Counted from the first letter of the stretch, positions 53,705-62,621 are shown. The stretch is DNA of 64,000 nt from DASUDX01 sp036275365 (GCA_036275365.1 DASUDX010000032.1:10657-74656), one strand, 5' to 3'. Notes: generated by a model from the letters alone, not told the origin. A program made the numbers and translations.

Positions 53705-56128
53705 ATGACAGCCGTCACCGACCCTGCTGCCTGGTTCGCCGCCCGTGGCTGGCGCGTGCATGCCTTCCAGCGCGAGGTGTGGAGCGCCTATGCGCGCGGC
53801 GAGTCGGGGCTGATCCACGCCCCCACCGGCAGCGGCAAGACGCTGGCCGCCGCCCTCGGGCCGATGCTGGCCGCCGAGCGCGAGGCGCCGGGCCCGCAGC
53901 TGCTGTGGATCACCCCGATGCGCGCGCTGGCGGCCGACACCACCCAGGGGCTGGCCGGCGTGGCCGCCGAGCTGGGGCTGTCCTGGCGGGTGGAGAGCCG
54001 CACCGGTGACGCCTCCAGCAGCCTGCGCGCGCGCCAGCGCAAGGCCCTGCCCGAGCTGCTGGTGAGCACGCCGGAGTCGGTGAGCCTGCTGCTGTCCTAT
54101 GCCGATCTGATCCCGCAGTGGCGCCGCCTGCGGGCGGTGGTGGTGGACGAGTGGCACGAGCTGCTGGGCAGCAAGCGCGGGGTGCAGACCGAGCTGATCC
54201 TGGCCCGGCTGCGCCGTCTCGCGCCGGATCTGCGCATCTGGGGGCTGTCAGCCACCCTGGGCAATCTCGAGGAGGCGCTGGCCACCCTGCTGGGACCGGG
54301 ACGCTCCGGGCGTCTGGTGGCGGGCGCCCTGACCCGCCGGCTGGAGATCGAGACCCTGATCCCGCAGCCGGTGGACCGTTACCCCTGGGCCGGGCATCTG
54401 GGCCTGCCGCTGCTGCCGCGGGTGGTCGAGCAACTCGAGCGCGCCGCCAGCAGCCTGGTCTTCACCAACACCCGGGCCCAGGCCGAGCGCTGGTTCGAGG
54501 CGCTGAGCATGGCCGCGCCCGAGCATGCCATCGCCCTCCACCACGGCTCGCTGGACCGCGCGGCCCGCGAGGCGGTGGAGCAGGGCCTGCGCGCCGGCGC
54601 GCTGCGCGCGGTGGTGGCCACCTCCAGCCTCGATCTGGGGGTGGATTTCTCACCGGTCGAGCAGGTGATCCAGATCGGCGGGCCCAAGGGCATCGCCCGC
54701 CTGCTGCAGCGGGCCGGGCGCAGCGGCCATCGTCCGGATGGACTCAGCCGCCTGGTCTGTGTGCCCACCCACGCGCTGGAGCTGGCCGAGTTCGCCGCCG
54801 CCCGCGAGGCGATCGAGGCCGGGCGCATCGAGCCGCGCCGCCCGCGGCGGCTGGATCTGGATGTGCTCGCCCAGCATGTGGTGACCCTGGCCCTGACCGC
54901 CACGCTGAGCCCGGAGGCCCTGCTGGACGAGGTGCGCGAGACCGCCGCCTATGCCGATCTCGGCGCCGCCGACTGGCAGGCGGTGCTCGACTTCGTGCTG
55001 CGCGGCGGCAGTGCCCTGCAGGCCTATCCGCAGTTCCGCCGGGTGGTGGTGAACGAGGGTCGTCTGATGGTGGCCGATGCCACCACCGCGCGCCGCCACC
55101 GGATGGCGGTGGGCACCATCACCGCCGATCCGATGATGCGGGTGGCCTGGCTGCGCGGCGGCAGCCTCGGCAGCGTCGAGGAGAGCTTCATCGCCCGCCT
55201 GCGCCCGGGGGATGGCTTCCAGTTCGCCGGTCGCCGCCTGACCCTGGTGCGGGTGCGGGAGATGACCGCCTATGTGCGGGCCGGCGGGCGCAGCAGCGTG
55301 ATCCCGCGCTGGCAGGGCGGCAAGATGCCGCTGTCCAGCGAGCTGGCCGAGCAGCTGCTCGATCTGCTCGGCCGCGCGCTCGGTGCCCGCGCCCCTGCCG
55401 AACTCGCCGCCCTGCAGCCGCTGCTGCAGGCGCAGGCCCGCGGCTCCGCCCTGCCCCGGCGCGGCCGCTGCCTGGTGGAATGGCTGCACTCGCGCGAGGG
55501 CGAGCATCTGTTCCTCTATCCCTTCGCCGGCCGCGCGGTGCACGAGGGGCTGGCCGCCCTGCTGGCCTGGCGGCTGTCCCGGCAGAGCCCGCGCAGCTTC
55601 ACCCTCAGCGTCAATGACTACGGGCTGGAGCTGCTGGCCCCGGCGCTGCCCTGCCCCGATGAGACGGCGCTGCGCGCCCTGCTCGACCCCGCCGGGCTCT
55701 CCGAACAGCTGCTGCAGAGCCTCAATGCCAGCGAGCTGGCGCGGCGCGCCTTCCGCGAGATCGCCCGGGTGGCCGGGCTGGTGTTCGAAGGCTATCCGGG
55801 CGCGGCCAAATCGATGCGCCAGGTCCAGGCCTCCTCGGGCCTGATCTTCGATGTGCTGGAACGCTACGACCCCGCCCACCCCCTGTTGCGCCAGGCCCGC
55901 GACCAGGCGCTCGAACAGCAGCTGGAGCACCGCCGGCTGCACGCCCTGCTGAGCCGTCTGCATGCCGAGCCGCTGGATCTGCACCGCATCGAGCGGCTCA
56001 CCCCGCTGTCATTCCCGCTATGGGCCGAGCGCATCAGCAGCCAGCTCTCCAGCGAGGACCTCGGCACTCGCATCCGCCGCATGGTCGACACGCTGGAACG
56101 CGCGCCGGCGGCGCGCCGCAGCGCCTAG
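53705..56128 (+). CDS. Ligase-associated DNA damage response DEXH-box helicase
   Basis: The 807-residue product is a Lhr-related superfamily 2 helicase: Walker A HAPTGSGKTLAAALGP, DEWHELLGS box II, SATLGNLEEAL, and RAGRSGHR near the end of the helicase core. It keeps the long C-terminal part with winged-helix and DUF1998-like regions (RRHRMAVGTITAD, SYxxxR pattern). Such proteins are part of a DNA repair set with the PdeM nuclease, an exonuclease and an ATP-dependent ligase. The PdeM gene is 42 kb upstream (11.5-12.1 kb), and the other two are not in the window. The start ATG 53705 is clear. Confidence 0.9.
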   Translation: MTAVTDPAAWFAARGWRVHAFQREVWSAYARGESGLIHAPTGSGKTLAAALGPMLAAEREAPGPQLLWITPMRALAADTTQGLAGVAAELGLSWRVESRTGDASSSLRARQRKALPELLVSTPESVSLLLSYADLIPQWRRLRAVVVDEWHELLGSKRGVQTELILARLRRLAPDLRIWGLSATLGNLEEALATLLGPGRSGRLVAGALTRRLEIETLIPQPVDRYPWAGHLGLPLLPRVVEQLERAASSLVFTNTRAQAERWFEALSMAAPEHAIALHHGSLDRAAREAVEQGLRAGALRAVVATSSLDLGVDFSPVEQVIQIGGPKGIARLLQRAGRSGHRPDGLSRLVCVPTHALELAEFAAAREAIEAGRIEPRRPRRLDLDVLAQHVVTLALTATLSPEALLDEVRETAAYADLGAADWQAVLDFVLRGGSALQAYPQFRRVVVNEGRLMVADATTARRHRMAVGTITADPMMRVAWLRGGSLGSVEESFIARLRPGDGFQFAGRRLTLVRVREMTAYVRAGGRSSVIPRWQGGKMPLSSELAEQLLDLLGRALGARAPAELAALQPLLQAQARGSALPRRGRCLVEWLHSREGEHLFLYPFAGRAVHEGLAALLAWRLSRQSPRSFTLSVNDYGLELLAPALPCPDETALRALLDPAGLSEQLLQSLNASELARRAFREIARVAGLVFEGYPGAAKSMRQVQASSGLIFDVLERYDPAHPLLRQARDQALEQQLEHRRLHALLSRLHAEPLDLHRIERLTPLSFPLWAERISSQLSSEDLGTRIRRMVDTLERAPAARRSA

Positions 56129-56162
56129 CCGCGGGGCCCGGACCCGGGCGGGCCAGCCGGGC

Positions 56163-56810
56163 TCAGGCCGCCAGCGGCAGGGTGTGGATGTGGGCGCCGC
56201 TGTCGCGGCGCGCGGCCAGCCGTTGCAGGGCCTCGGCCACCTCATCGGCCGGCACCGGCCGGTAGGGCAGCCAGCGGCCACGGAACAGCGGCGCCACCGC
56301 CGGGGCCAGGCGCTGGGCCAGCTCCTCGGCCGGCCGCCGCTCGCTGCGGCTGCCCAGCAGCAGCGAGGGCCGCAGGATGTGCAGGGTGTCGAAGCCGATA
56401 TCGCGCAGGGCCAGTTCCATGCGGCCCTTGACCCGGGCGTAGAACGAGGGCGAGCGCGGGCTGGCGCCGAGACTGGACACCACCAGGAAGCGCCGCGCGC
56501 CGGCGCCGTGGGCGGCGCGGGCCAGATCCACCACCATGTGGTAGTCCACCCGCTCGAAGGCGGCCTTGGAGCCGGCCTTGCGGCGGGTGGTGCCGAGGCA
56601 GCAGAACACCACATCGGCGCTGAGCGTGGCGCCGAGCTCGCTGACCGTGGTCAGGTCGGTGTAGATCGGCAGCAGGCGCGGATGGGTGAGCGCCAGCGGC
56701 CGGCGCGTCAGCACCTTGACCTGCGCATAGGCCGGATCGTCCAGCAGACGCCGCAGCAGCGAGCTGCCGATGAGGCCGGTGGCACCGGCAAGCAAGGCGA
56801 TCTGCGACAT
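56163..56810 (-). CDS. NAD(P)-binding atypical SDR (HTATIP2-like)
   Basis: The 215-residue product has the Rossmann start LLAGATGLIGSSLLRRLLDD, then VVFCCLGTTRRKAGSKAAF, the FLVVSSLGASPRSPSFYARV active-site area with Tyr and Lys, and a C-terminal RPSLLLGSRSERRPAEE. This pattern (SS.GA...S..FY..VK) marks the atypical SDR group near human HTATIP2/TIP30. It should act on a sugar or small substrate or as an NADPH-binding regulator; no substrate can be named. It lies between the helicase and dprA genes and is convergent with the helicase. Confidence 0.85.
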   Translation of the reverse strand: MSQIALLAGATGLIGSSLLRRLLDDPAYAQVKVLTRRPLALTHPRLLPIYTDLTTVSELGATLSADVVFCCLGTTRRKAGSKAAFERVDYHMVVDLARAAHGAGARRFLVVSSLGASPRSPSFYARVKGRMELALRDIGFDTLHILRPSLLLGSRSERRPAEELAQRLAPAVAPLFRGRWLPYRPVPADEVAEALQRLAARRDSGAHIHTLPLAA

Positions 56811-56876
56811 GGGTCAGCCCGGGGGATCAAAACGCGCGCATTCTAGTCCGCGCGGCGCGGGCGGGAGCGCCGCCGC

Positions 56877-57980
56877 TCAGCGGCGATGCAGGCGTAGCAG
56901 GCGGCCCTGCCCGTCCTCGGCCACCAGGCCGGCCAGTTCCAGCGCCAGCAGCCGCTCGGCCAGCACGGCGGGCGCCAGCCCACTGCGCGCCGCCAGCTCA
57001 TCCACCGTGCAGGGCGCCTCACCCAGCCAGGCCAGCAGCGGATCGGCGCTCGCCGGGGCCCTGTCCGGCGCCGGTGCAGGGGCGGCCGCCTGCGGAGCCG
57101 CCGGGAGCTGGGCGGCGATCTCCTCGAGGATGTCCTCGACCGTCTCGGTGAGCTTGGCGCCCTCGCGGATCAGCTGGTGGCAGCCCTGCGCCAGCGGCTG
57201 GTGGATCGAGCCCGGGATGGCAAACACCTCGCGGCCCTGCTCGAGCGCCAGCCGCGCGGTGATCAGCGAGCCGCTGGCGCGCATCGCCTCCACCACCAGC
57301 ACGCCCAGCGAGAGCCCGGAGATCAGCCGGTTGCGGCGGGGAAAGTGATCGGCCCGCGGCGGGGTGCCGGGCGGAAACTCGCTGACCAGCAGGCCCTGGT
57401 CGCGGATGCGCGCGGCGAGCTTCTGATGCCGGCGCGGATAGACCTCGTCGAGCCCGGTGGCGCATACCGCCACCGTCAGGCCCTGCGCCTCCAGGGCGCC
57501 CTCATGGGCGGCGCCATCGATGCCCAGCGCCAGCCCCGAGGTGATGGCAAGCCCACGACCCGCCAGTGCCGCGGCAAAGCGTCTGGCCTCGATCAGCCCC
57601 TGGGCGCTGGCGCGGCGGGCGCCGACGATGGCGAGCTGGGGCCAGCTCAGCAGGCTGGCATCGCCCTGGCAGAACAGCAGCGGCGGGGCCTGGGCGATGG
57701 CGCGCAGCCGCTCCGGGTAGTCGGCCTCGGCCCAGTGCAGGAGCCGGTGGCCGGGCTGCGCACACCAGTCGAGGTCCGCCTCGAGCCGCGCCGGGTCCGG
57801 GTGTTGCAGGGCCTGGCGCAGGGCCGCGGCGGGGGCGGATTCGAGGCGGTCGATCTCGGCGTGCAGCCGCTCGATCAGCGGCGTCGGGCCGGGGTGGTGG
57901 CGCAACCAGCGCGCCGGAACCCCGGCGCGCAGGGCGATCAGCCAGGGCGCGGCGTCCGCTCGCGGCGCCGCTGCCGGCAT
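56877..57980 (-). CDS. dprA: DNA processing protein DprA
   Basis: DprA loads RecA onto incoming single-stranded DNA in natural transformation. The 367-residue product has an N-terminal SAM-like region, the Rossmann-fold core GARRASAQG, SGLALGIDGAAHEGAL, LISGLSLGVLVVEA, ASGSLITARLALEQGREV and FAIPGSIHQ, and a C-terminal winged helix (TVDELAARSGLAPAVLAERL). The length matches Pseudomonas DprA. It lies 6 bp downstream of the LysM gene, as usual, opposite the def-fmt block. Other competence genes are not in the window. Confidence 0.95.
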   Translation of the reverse strand: MPAAAPRADAAPWLIALRAGVPARWLRHHPGPTPLIERLHAEIDRLESAPAAALRQALQHPDPARLEADLDWCAQPGHRLLHWAEADYPERLRAIAQAPPLLFCQGDASLLSWPQLAIVGARRASAQGLIEARRFAAALAGRGLAITSGLALGIDGAAHEGALEAQGLTVAVCATGLDEVYPRRHQKLAARIRDQGLLVSEFPPGTPPRADHFPRRNRLISGLSLGVLVVEAMRASGSLITARLALEQGREVFAIPGSIHQPLAQGCHQLIREGAKLTETVEDILEEIAAQLPAAPQAAAPAPAPDRAPASADPLLAWLGEAPCTVDELAARSGLAPAVLAERLLALELAGLVAEDGQGRLLRLHRR

Positions 57981-57986
57981 CGGCGC

Positions 57987-59132
57987 TCAGCGCCCCGCGC
58001 GGCTCGGGTTGCCGACCGCGTCGAGCACATGGATCTCGCGCACCGCCGACATCACCAGCCCGTAGCTGAGCTGGGGCGCGACCTTGAACACCATCAGCTG
58101 CCCGGCGTAGACCTGGGGCAGGGAGACGCGCCGGCCGGTCTGCGGGTCGCGGGTGTCGCGGTTGGCCTGGCGGATGTGCAGCACATGCCCGGGCTCCAGC
58201 CCGTGCACGCGGCCGCGGTTGAGGGCGACGATCTGGTACTGGCCGATCTGCGAGACGCCGTCGAACACCGAGATGATGCGGCCGTCCACCGCCTGGCCCG
58301 GCGCATGCGGATAGAAGTTGGCCTCGAACAGCTCGGCCTCCTGCGGCAGCAGCAGGTCGCCGGGCTTGGCCTCGCGGTAGCTGCGGGTGAGCACGGCGCT
58401 GGCGATCTCGCCGTACTCGCGGATGTCGGTCTCCGCCACCGGCACCGCCTCATAGCCGAGCAGGCGGCCGCTGTCGGGATCGCGATAGGCCTCGCCCTTG
58501 CGCACCACGCTGAAGCTCGCGCCCTGGTCACGGCGGAGCTTGCGCACATACACCGGGTTGCCAGACGCGCCCAGCAGATGCGGATCGACGAAGTCGAGCA
58601 GATAGGGCGCCGCTTCCAGGGTGTCGGCATCGACCAGCCGCGGCCCGCGCAGGAAATCGCGGATGGCGTCGATCGGGATCACCGGCACCGCGCCTTCGAG
58701 CGCCGACTCGCGGGCGCGCGGGCTCAGCCGCTCCAGCGGGCCGGCCAGGCTCAGGCGCGGGCGGCCGTTGACCGTCTCCAGCCGCAGCCGGTCACCGGGA
58801 TAGATCAGGTGCGGATTGGCCACCTGGTCGTTGACATACCAGATCTCCGGCCACTGGTAGGGATCGAGCAGGAAGGCGGTGGCGATGTCCCAGAGGGTGT
58901 CGCCCTTCTTCACCACATACTCCAGCGGCGCGCTGGGCTGCAGGGCCACCGGCTCGGCCGGCGCCTCGACCGCCGCTGGCGCGGTCCGCAGCACCGGGGC
59001 GGGCGCCGCCGGGGCGCTGGCCACCGGGGCCGGCGCACGGCTGGCGCAGGCCGACAGCGTCAGCAGCGCAAGCGCGCTGACCGCCGGGAGGATCACGCCG
59101 GACGGCGTGTGCGTGCGTCTATAATTTCCCAT
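57987..59132 (-). CDS. LysM-domain lipoprotein
   Basis: The 381-residue product has a lipoprotein signal (SALALLTLSACAS) with lipidation at the cysteine of LSAC, an Ala/Pro linker and a LysM domain (about 71-120: YVVKKGDTLWDIATAFL, YPGDRLRLETVNG). The rest (120-381) is a conserved beta-rich part with DQVANPHLIYPGDRLR and ALNRGRVHGLEPGHVLHIRQAN, the family found upstream of dprA in many gammaproteobacteria. It binds peptidoglycan; its exact role is not known. It is divergent from def, with 245 bp between. dprA follows in 6 bp. Confidence 0.9.
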   Translation of the reverse strand: MGNYRRTHTPSGVILPAVSALALLTLSACASRAPAPVASAPAAPAPVLRTAPAAVEAPAEPVALQPSAPLEYVVKKGDTLWDIATAFLLDPYQWPEIWYVNDQVANPHLIYPGDRLRLETVNGRPRLSLAGPLERLSPRARESALEGAVPVIPIDAIRDFLRGPRLVDADTLEAAPYLLDFVDPHLLGASGNPVYVRKLRRDQGASFSVVRKGEAYRDPDSGRLLGYEAVPVAETDIREYGEIASAVLTRSYREAKPGDLLLPQEAELFEANFYPHAPGQAVDGRIISVFDGVSQIGQYQIVALNRGRVHGLEPGHVLHIRQANRDTRDPQTGRRVSLPQVYAGQLMVFKVAPQLSYGLVMSAVREIHVLDAVGNPSRAGR

Positions 59133-59202
59133 GGCCGTGCCATCCCCCGAGAGGGGTCGCCCGCTCCGGATTCGAGAGATAAATCCGAATGAGGACGACC
59201 GT

Positions 59203-59231
59203 TTGGCACAAACTGTAGCAGTGAATTATTG
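59203..59231 (+). promoter_or_regulatory. Candidate promoter for def-fmt-rsmB
   Basis: TTGGCA at 59203-59208 and ATTATT at 59225-59230 (16 bp spacer) form a weak sigma-70-like promoter reading toward def. The TTGGCA is part of a small dyad GTTTG-GCA-CAAAC (59201-59213). The leader then carries the four-unit GC-rich repeat below. Evidence is weak; the -10 box is poor. Confidence 0.3.
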
Positions 59232-59240
59232 AACCGGCCA

Positions 59241-59331
59241 CCGACCCGGCCGGTCTTCCTCACCGGCTCGGCTGGTGCACTCTGACCGGCCCGGCCGGTG
59301 CACCTGGACCGGCGGAGCCGATCACCCTTCA
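59241..59331. repeat. Four imperfect 22-23-bp tandem repeats in the def leader
   Basis: Four units spaced about 23 bp share the core CGGCnCGGCnGGT. Two are close copies: CCGGCTCGGCTGGTGCAC at 59263-59280 and CCGGCCCGGCCGGTGCAC at 59286-59303. A first unit lies near 59241 (CCGACCCGGCCGGT) and a last one near 59309. They are GC-rich and self-complementary enough to form hairpins between the candidate promoter and the def start (59378). The function is unknown. Confidence 0.5.
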
Positions 59332-59377
59332 TCCGCCCGGCCGGCCCGTCCGCCGACCGGCACCCGAGGCAAGCCCC

Positions 59378-59887
59378 ATGGCCCTGATGACCATCCTCAC
59401 CCATCCCGACCCGCGGCTGCGCGTGAAGGCGCGGCCGGTGACCGACTTCGGTCCGGCCCTGCAGACCCTGGTCGCCGATCTGTTCGAGACCATGTACGCC
59501 GCCCCGGGCGTGGGCCTCGCCGCCACCCAGGTGGGCGTGGACCTGCGGGTGGCGGTGATGGACTGCGCGCGCGAACCCGATCAGCGCGAGCCGCTGGTGA
59601 TGGTCAACCCCGAGATCCACGCCGCCTGCGAGCGCACCGAGATGGACGAGGGCTGTCTGTCGGTGCCCGAGGCGAGCGAGAAGGTGCAGCGCTACAACCG
59701 CCTCACCCTCAAGGCCCTGGATCAGCACGGCAAGCCCTACGAGCTGCCGGCCGAAGGTCTGCTGGCGCAGGCGATCCAGCACGAGATCGACCATCTCGAC
59801 GGCAAGCTCTACATCGACTACCTCTCCAGCCTGAAGCGCGAACGCATCAACAAGAAGCTGGCGAAGCTCGCCCGCCGCGCCGCCTGA
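59378..59887 (+). CDS. def: Peptide deformylase
   Basis: Def removes the formyl group from new proteins. The 169-residue product has the three motifs GVGLAATQ (44-51), EGCLSVPE (metal cysteine) and QHEIDHLDG (two metal histidines and catalytic glutamate). Start ATG 59378 follows GAGG. fmt begins 7 bp after the stop. It starts the def-fmt-OXDD-rsmB unit and is divergent from LysM and dprA, a common arrangement. Confidence 0.97.
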   Translation: MALMTILTHPDPRLRVKARPVTDFGPALQTLVADLFETMYAAPGVGLAATQVGVDLRVAVMDCAREPDQREPLVMVNPEIHAACERTEMDEGCLSVPEASEKVQRYNRLTLKALDQHGKPYELPAEGLLAQAIQHEIDHLDGKLYIDYLSSLKRERINKKLAKLARRAA

Positions 59888-59894
59888 GCGCCCG

Positions 59895-60827
59895 ATGCGG
59901 CTGATCTTCGCCGGCACTCCGGCGTTCTCGGTGCCGGCGCTCGACGCGCTGAAGGCCGCTGGCCATGAGCTGATCGCGGTCTATACCCAGCCCGATCGTC
60001 CGGCCGGCCGCGGCCAGAAGCTCAGTCCGTCCCCGGTGGCGCAGCGCGCCCAGGCGCTTGGCCTGCCGGTGTTCCAGCCGCTGCGCCTGCGCGGCAATGC
60101 CGAGGAACTCGAGCGCCTGCGCGGGCTGGGTGCGGACCTGATGGTGGTGGTGGCCTATGGCCTGATCCTGCCCGCCGAGGTGCTCGCCGTGCCGCGCCTG
60201 GGCTGCCTCAACATCCACGCCTCGCTGCTGCCCCGCTGGCGCGGCGCGGCGCCGATCCAGCGCGCCCTGCTCGCCGGCGATCCGGAGACCGGCACCACCA
60301 TCATGCAGATGGATGCCGGCCTGGATACCGGGCCGATGCTGCTGCGCGAGGCGCTGCCGATCGGCGCCGAGACCACCGCTGCCGAGCTGCACGAGGCGCT
60401 CTCCGCCCAGGGCGCGCGGCTCATCGTCGAGGCCCTGCGCCGGCTGCAGGCCGGTGAGCTGACGCCCACGCCGCAACCGGCGGAGGGCGTCTGCTACGCG
60501 CCCAAGCTCGACAAGACCGAGGCCCGTCTGGACTGGCGGCTGCCGGCCGTCGAGCTGGCGCGCCGTGTGCGCGCCTACCACCCGGTGCCGGTGGCCTGGT
60601 GCGAGACCGCCGCCGGCGAACGCCTGCGCATCTGGCGGGCGCGGGCCGAGGGCGGCGCAGCCGAGGCCGCGCCGGGCACCGTGCTCGGGCGCGATCGCGA
60701 GGGCATCCGCATCGCCTGCGGCGAGGGCCGGCTCTGCCTCACCGAGCTGCAATGGCCGGGCGGCACCCGTGGCGCCGCCAGCCAGACCGGCCCGCAGCGG
60801 CTGGTCACCGGCGAGCGCCTGCCATGA
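59895..60827 (+). CDS. fmt: Methionyl-tRNA formyltransferase
   Basis: Fmt adds the formyl group to initiator Met-tRNA, the reaction opposite to Def. The 310-residue product opens MRLIFAGTPAFSVPALDAL and has the folate/catalytic segment LNIHASLLPRWRGAAPIQ with Asn, His and the later Asp in DAGLDTGPML. A C-terminal OB-like tRNA domain follows (YHPVPVAW). Length matches E. coli (315). Its TGA overlaps the ATG of a small gene (ATGA). Confidence 0.97.
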   Translation: MRLIFAGTPAFSVPALDALKAAGHELIAVYTQPDRPAGRGQKLSPSPVAQRAQALGLPVFQPLRLRGNAEELERLRGLGADLMVVVAYGLILPAEVLAVPRLGCLNIHASLLPRWRGAAPIQRALLAGDPETGTTIMQMDAGLDTGPMLLREALPIGAETTAAELHEALSAQGARLIVEALRRLQAGELTPTPQPAEGVCYAPKLDKTEARLDWRLPAVELARRVRAYHPVPVAWCETAAGERLRIWRARAEGGAAEAAPGTVLGRDREGIRIACGEGRLCLTELQWPGGTRGAASQTGPQRLVTGERLP

Positions 60828-60997
60828 CCGAGCCCACCACCCTGCCGCCGCTGCCGCCACGCCCGGAACGGCCGGATTGCTGCGCCGGCGGCTGCGCGGT
60901 GTGCGTGCTGGAGGTCTATGCCGAGGAGCTGGCCGCCTGGGAGGCCGAGGTGGCCCGCCGCCAGGTCCCGCCGCCGATCGCGGATCAACCCTCATGA
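60824..60997 (+). CDS. Small oxidoreductase-like (OXDD) protein
   Basis: The 57-residue product has the pattern PERPDCCAGGCAVCVLEVYAEEL, matching the oxidoreductase-like N-terminal domain family (PF09791), with three or four cysteines that may bind a metal. Function unknown. It overlaps the fmt stop by 4 bp and the rsmB start by 4 bp, both as ATGA, so translation is coupled through the whole unit. Confidence 0.75.
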   Translation: MTEPTTLPPLPPRPERPDCCAGGCAVCVLEVYAEELAAWEAEVARRQVPPPIADQPS

Positions 60998-62298
60998 GCG
61001 GCGCCGCGCTGCGCGCCGAGGCCGCGCGCTGCGTGCTGCGCGTGCAGCAGGGGCGCAGCCTGGACGACAGCCTCGGCCGCGCCCAGGTGGCCGAGCGCGA
61101 TGGCGCGCTGCTGCAGGCCATCGCCTACGGCGTGCTGCGCGATCGCAGCCGTCTCGACGCGCTCATCGATGCCCTGCTGCGCGCACCGATCGAACAGCCC
61201 TGCCTGCTGCGTGCGCTGCTGCAGGTCGGCCTCTACCAGCTGCGCAGCCTGCGCATCCCGGCCCATGCGGCCGTCTCCGAAACGGTGGCGGCCACCGAGG
61301 CGCTGGACCTGGCCCGCTACCGCGCCCTGGTCAACGCCCTGCTGCGCCGCTACCAGCGCGAGCAGGACGCGCTCGAAGCCGCCCTGCCGCAGGGCCCGGC
61401 GGTGCAGCTCTCGTATCCGGACTGGCTGATCACCGCCATCCGCGCCGACTGGCCGCGGCGCTGGCGCGAGGTGCTCGAGGCCGGCAACCTGCCCGGACCG
61501 ATGACGCTGCGGGTGAATCGCCTGCGCCAGTCCCGCGAGGCCTACCAGGCGCGCCTGCAGGCGGCCGGACTGGGCGCCGACACCGTGCCCGGCGCAGCCG
61601 AGGCCCTGCGCCTGCATCAGCCGGTGGCGGTGAGTGCGCTGCCCGGCTTTGCCGAAGGCGAGGTGTCGGTGCAGGACGCCAGCGCGCAACTGGCGGCGAG
61701 CCTGTTCGATCTGCGTCCGGGCCTGCGCGTGCTGGATGCCTGCGCCGCTCCCGGTGGCAAGACCGCCCATCTGCTGGAACGCGAGCCGGCGCTGGATCTG
61801 CTGGCGCTGGACCGCGATGGCGGCCGGCTGGCCCAGGTGGAAGACACCCTGCAGCGGCTGGGCCTGTCCGCGCGCTGCCAGGTCGCCGACGCCGCCGAGC
61901 CGGCGGGCTGGTGGGATGGTCGTCCCTTCGACCGCATCCTCATCGACGCCCCCTGCTCCGGCAGCGGCGTGATCCGCCGCCATCCGGACATCAAATGGCT
62001 GCGCCGGCGCAGCGACCTGAGCCGGCTCGCTGGCGAGCAGGCGCGCCTGCTGAGCACCCTGTGGGAGCGCCTGGCACCGGGCGGGGAACTGGTCTACGCC
62101 ACCTGCTCGATCTTTGCCGCCGAGGGCGAGGCGATTGGCCGCGCCTTCCTCGCCGCCACCCCGGACGCCAAGGCGGTGAAGCTCGAAGTCAGCTGGGGCG
62201 AGCCGCTCAGCGTCGGCCGCCGTCTCGCCCCGGGCGGGGACTGGGACGGTTTCTACTACCTCAAGCTGCGTCGGTCCGCAGGCCGAAACGGCGGCTGA
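60994..62298 (+). CDS. rsmB: 16S rRNA cytosine(967)-C5-methyltransferase RsmB
   Basis: RsmB methylates C967 of 16S rRNA. The 434-residue product has a NusB-like N-terminal domain (1-140: GRSLDDSLGRAQVAERD) and a methyltransferase domain with the AdoMet loop LDACAAPGGKTAHLLE and two catalytic cysteines in DAPCSGSGVIRRHPD and YATCSIFAAEGE. The last motif usually reads C-S-x4-E-N; here the E is kept but the N is G. Its 3' end overlaps a small minus-strand ORF by 38 bp. It completes the def-fmt-rsmB block. Confidence 0.96.
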   Translation: MSGAALRAEAARCVLRVQQGRSLDDSLGRAQVAERDGALLQAIAYGVLRDRSRLDALIDALLRAPIEQPCLLRALLQVGLYQLRSLRIPAHAAVSETVAATEALDLARYRALVNALLRRYQREQDALEAALPQGPAVQLSYPDWLITAIRADWPRRWREVLEAGNLPGPMTLRVNRLRQSREAYQARLQAAGLGADTVPGAAEALRLHQPVAVSALPGFAEGEVSVQDASAQLAASLFDLRPGLRVLDACAAPGGKTAHLLEREPALDLLALDRDGGRLAQVEDTLQRLGLSARCQVADAAEPAGWWDGRPFDRILIDAPCSGSGVIRRHPDIKWLRRRSDLSRLAGEQARLLSTLWERLAPGGELVYATCSIFAAEGEAIGRAFLAATPDAKAVKLEVSWGEPLSVGRRLAPGGDWDGFYYLKLRRSAGRNGG

Positions 62299-62455
62299 GC
62301 ACCGCCGGCACGGGCAGCCGGCCCCGCGCGGGCCGCAGCAGCGCCCAGCCGGGCAGCGCGATCAGCAGCAGCGGCAGCGCCAGCACCGCCAGCAGCGTCG
62401 CTAGCTCGCGGCGGACGGCCCAGGACGGCGGCACGGAAGGGGCGGAGGTGTGCAT
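62261..62455 (-). CDS. Possible small single-span membrane protein
   Basis: The 64-residue frame has one hydrophobic helix (LATLLAVLALPLLLIALPGWAL) between basic ends. It overlaps the rsmB end by 38 bp. I recognise no family. It might be a real small membrane protein or a chance frame in GC-rich DNA. A 16-bp palindrome lies just upstream, which slightly favours an own promoter. Confidence 0.35.
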   Translation of the reverse strand: MHTSAPSVPPSWAVRRELATLLAVLALPLLLIALPGWALLRPARGRLPVPAVLSRRFGLRTDAA

Positions 62456-62470
62456 GGCATTCAGCCGAAT

Positions 62471-62486
62471 CTGACAGTGTTGTCAG
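62471..62486. promoter_or_regulatory. 16-bp palindrome CTGACA-GTGT-TGTCAG
   Basis: CTGACAGTGTTGTCAG is a 6+4+6 dyad 15 bp upstream of the small ORF start (62455). Its TGACA/TGTCA arms are the same as the outer arms of the two operators at 45.0 kb, though the spacing is 4 bp shorter. The same TetR-type regulator could bind, but this is only a guess. Confidence 0.4.
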
Positions 62487-62621
62487 CTTTGGCCTACACC
62501 GATCGGCTGTCAAGCTGCCGTCCCTCTCTCGTCACGGCCTTGCTGGGCGGCCGCCGACCCTTTCCAGCTCACTGGAACACCGGTCGCTCGGCTCGCGATG
62601 GGGCCCAGGCCGCAGCAGAGC

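Noticed and set aside
59101..59132. TATAAT at 59120-59125 as a strong plus-strand promoter
   Set aside because: It lies inside the LysM gene start region and has no fitting -35 box 15-19 bp upstream; the A/T arises from the first LysM codons.
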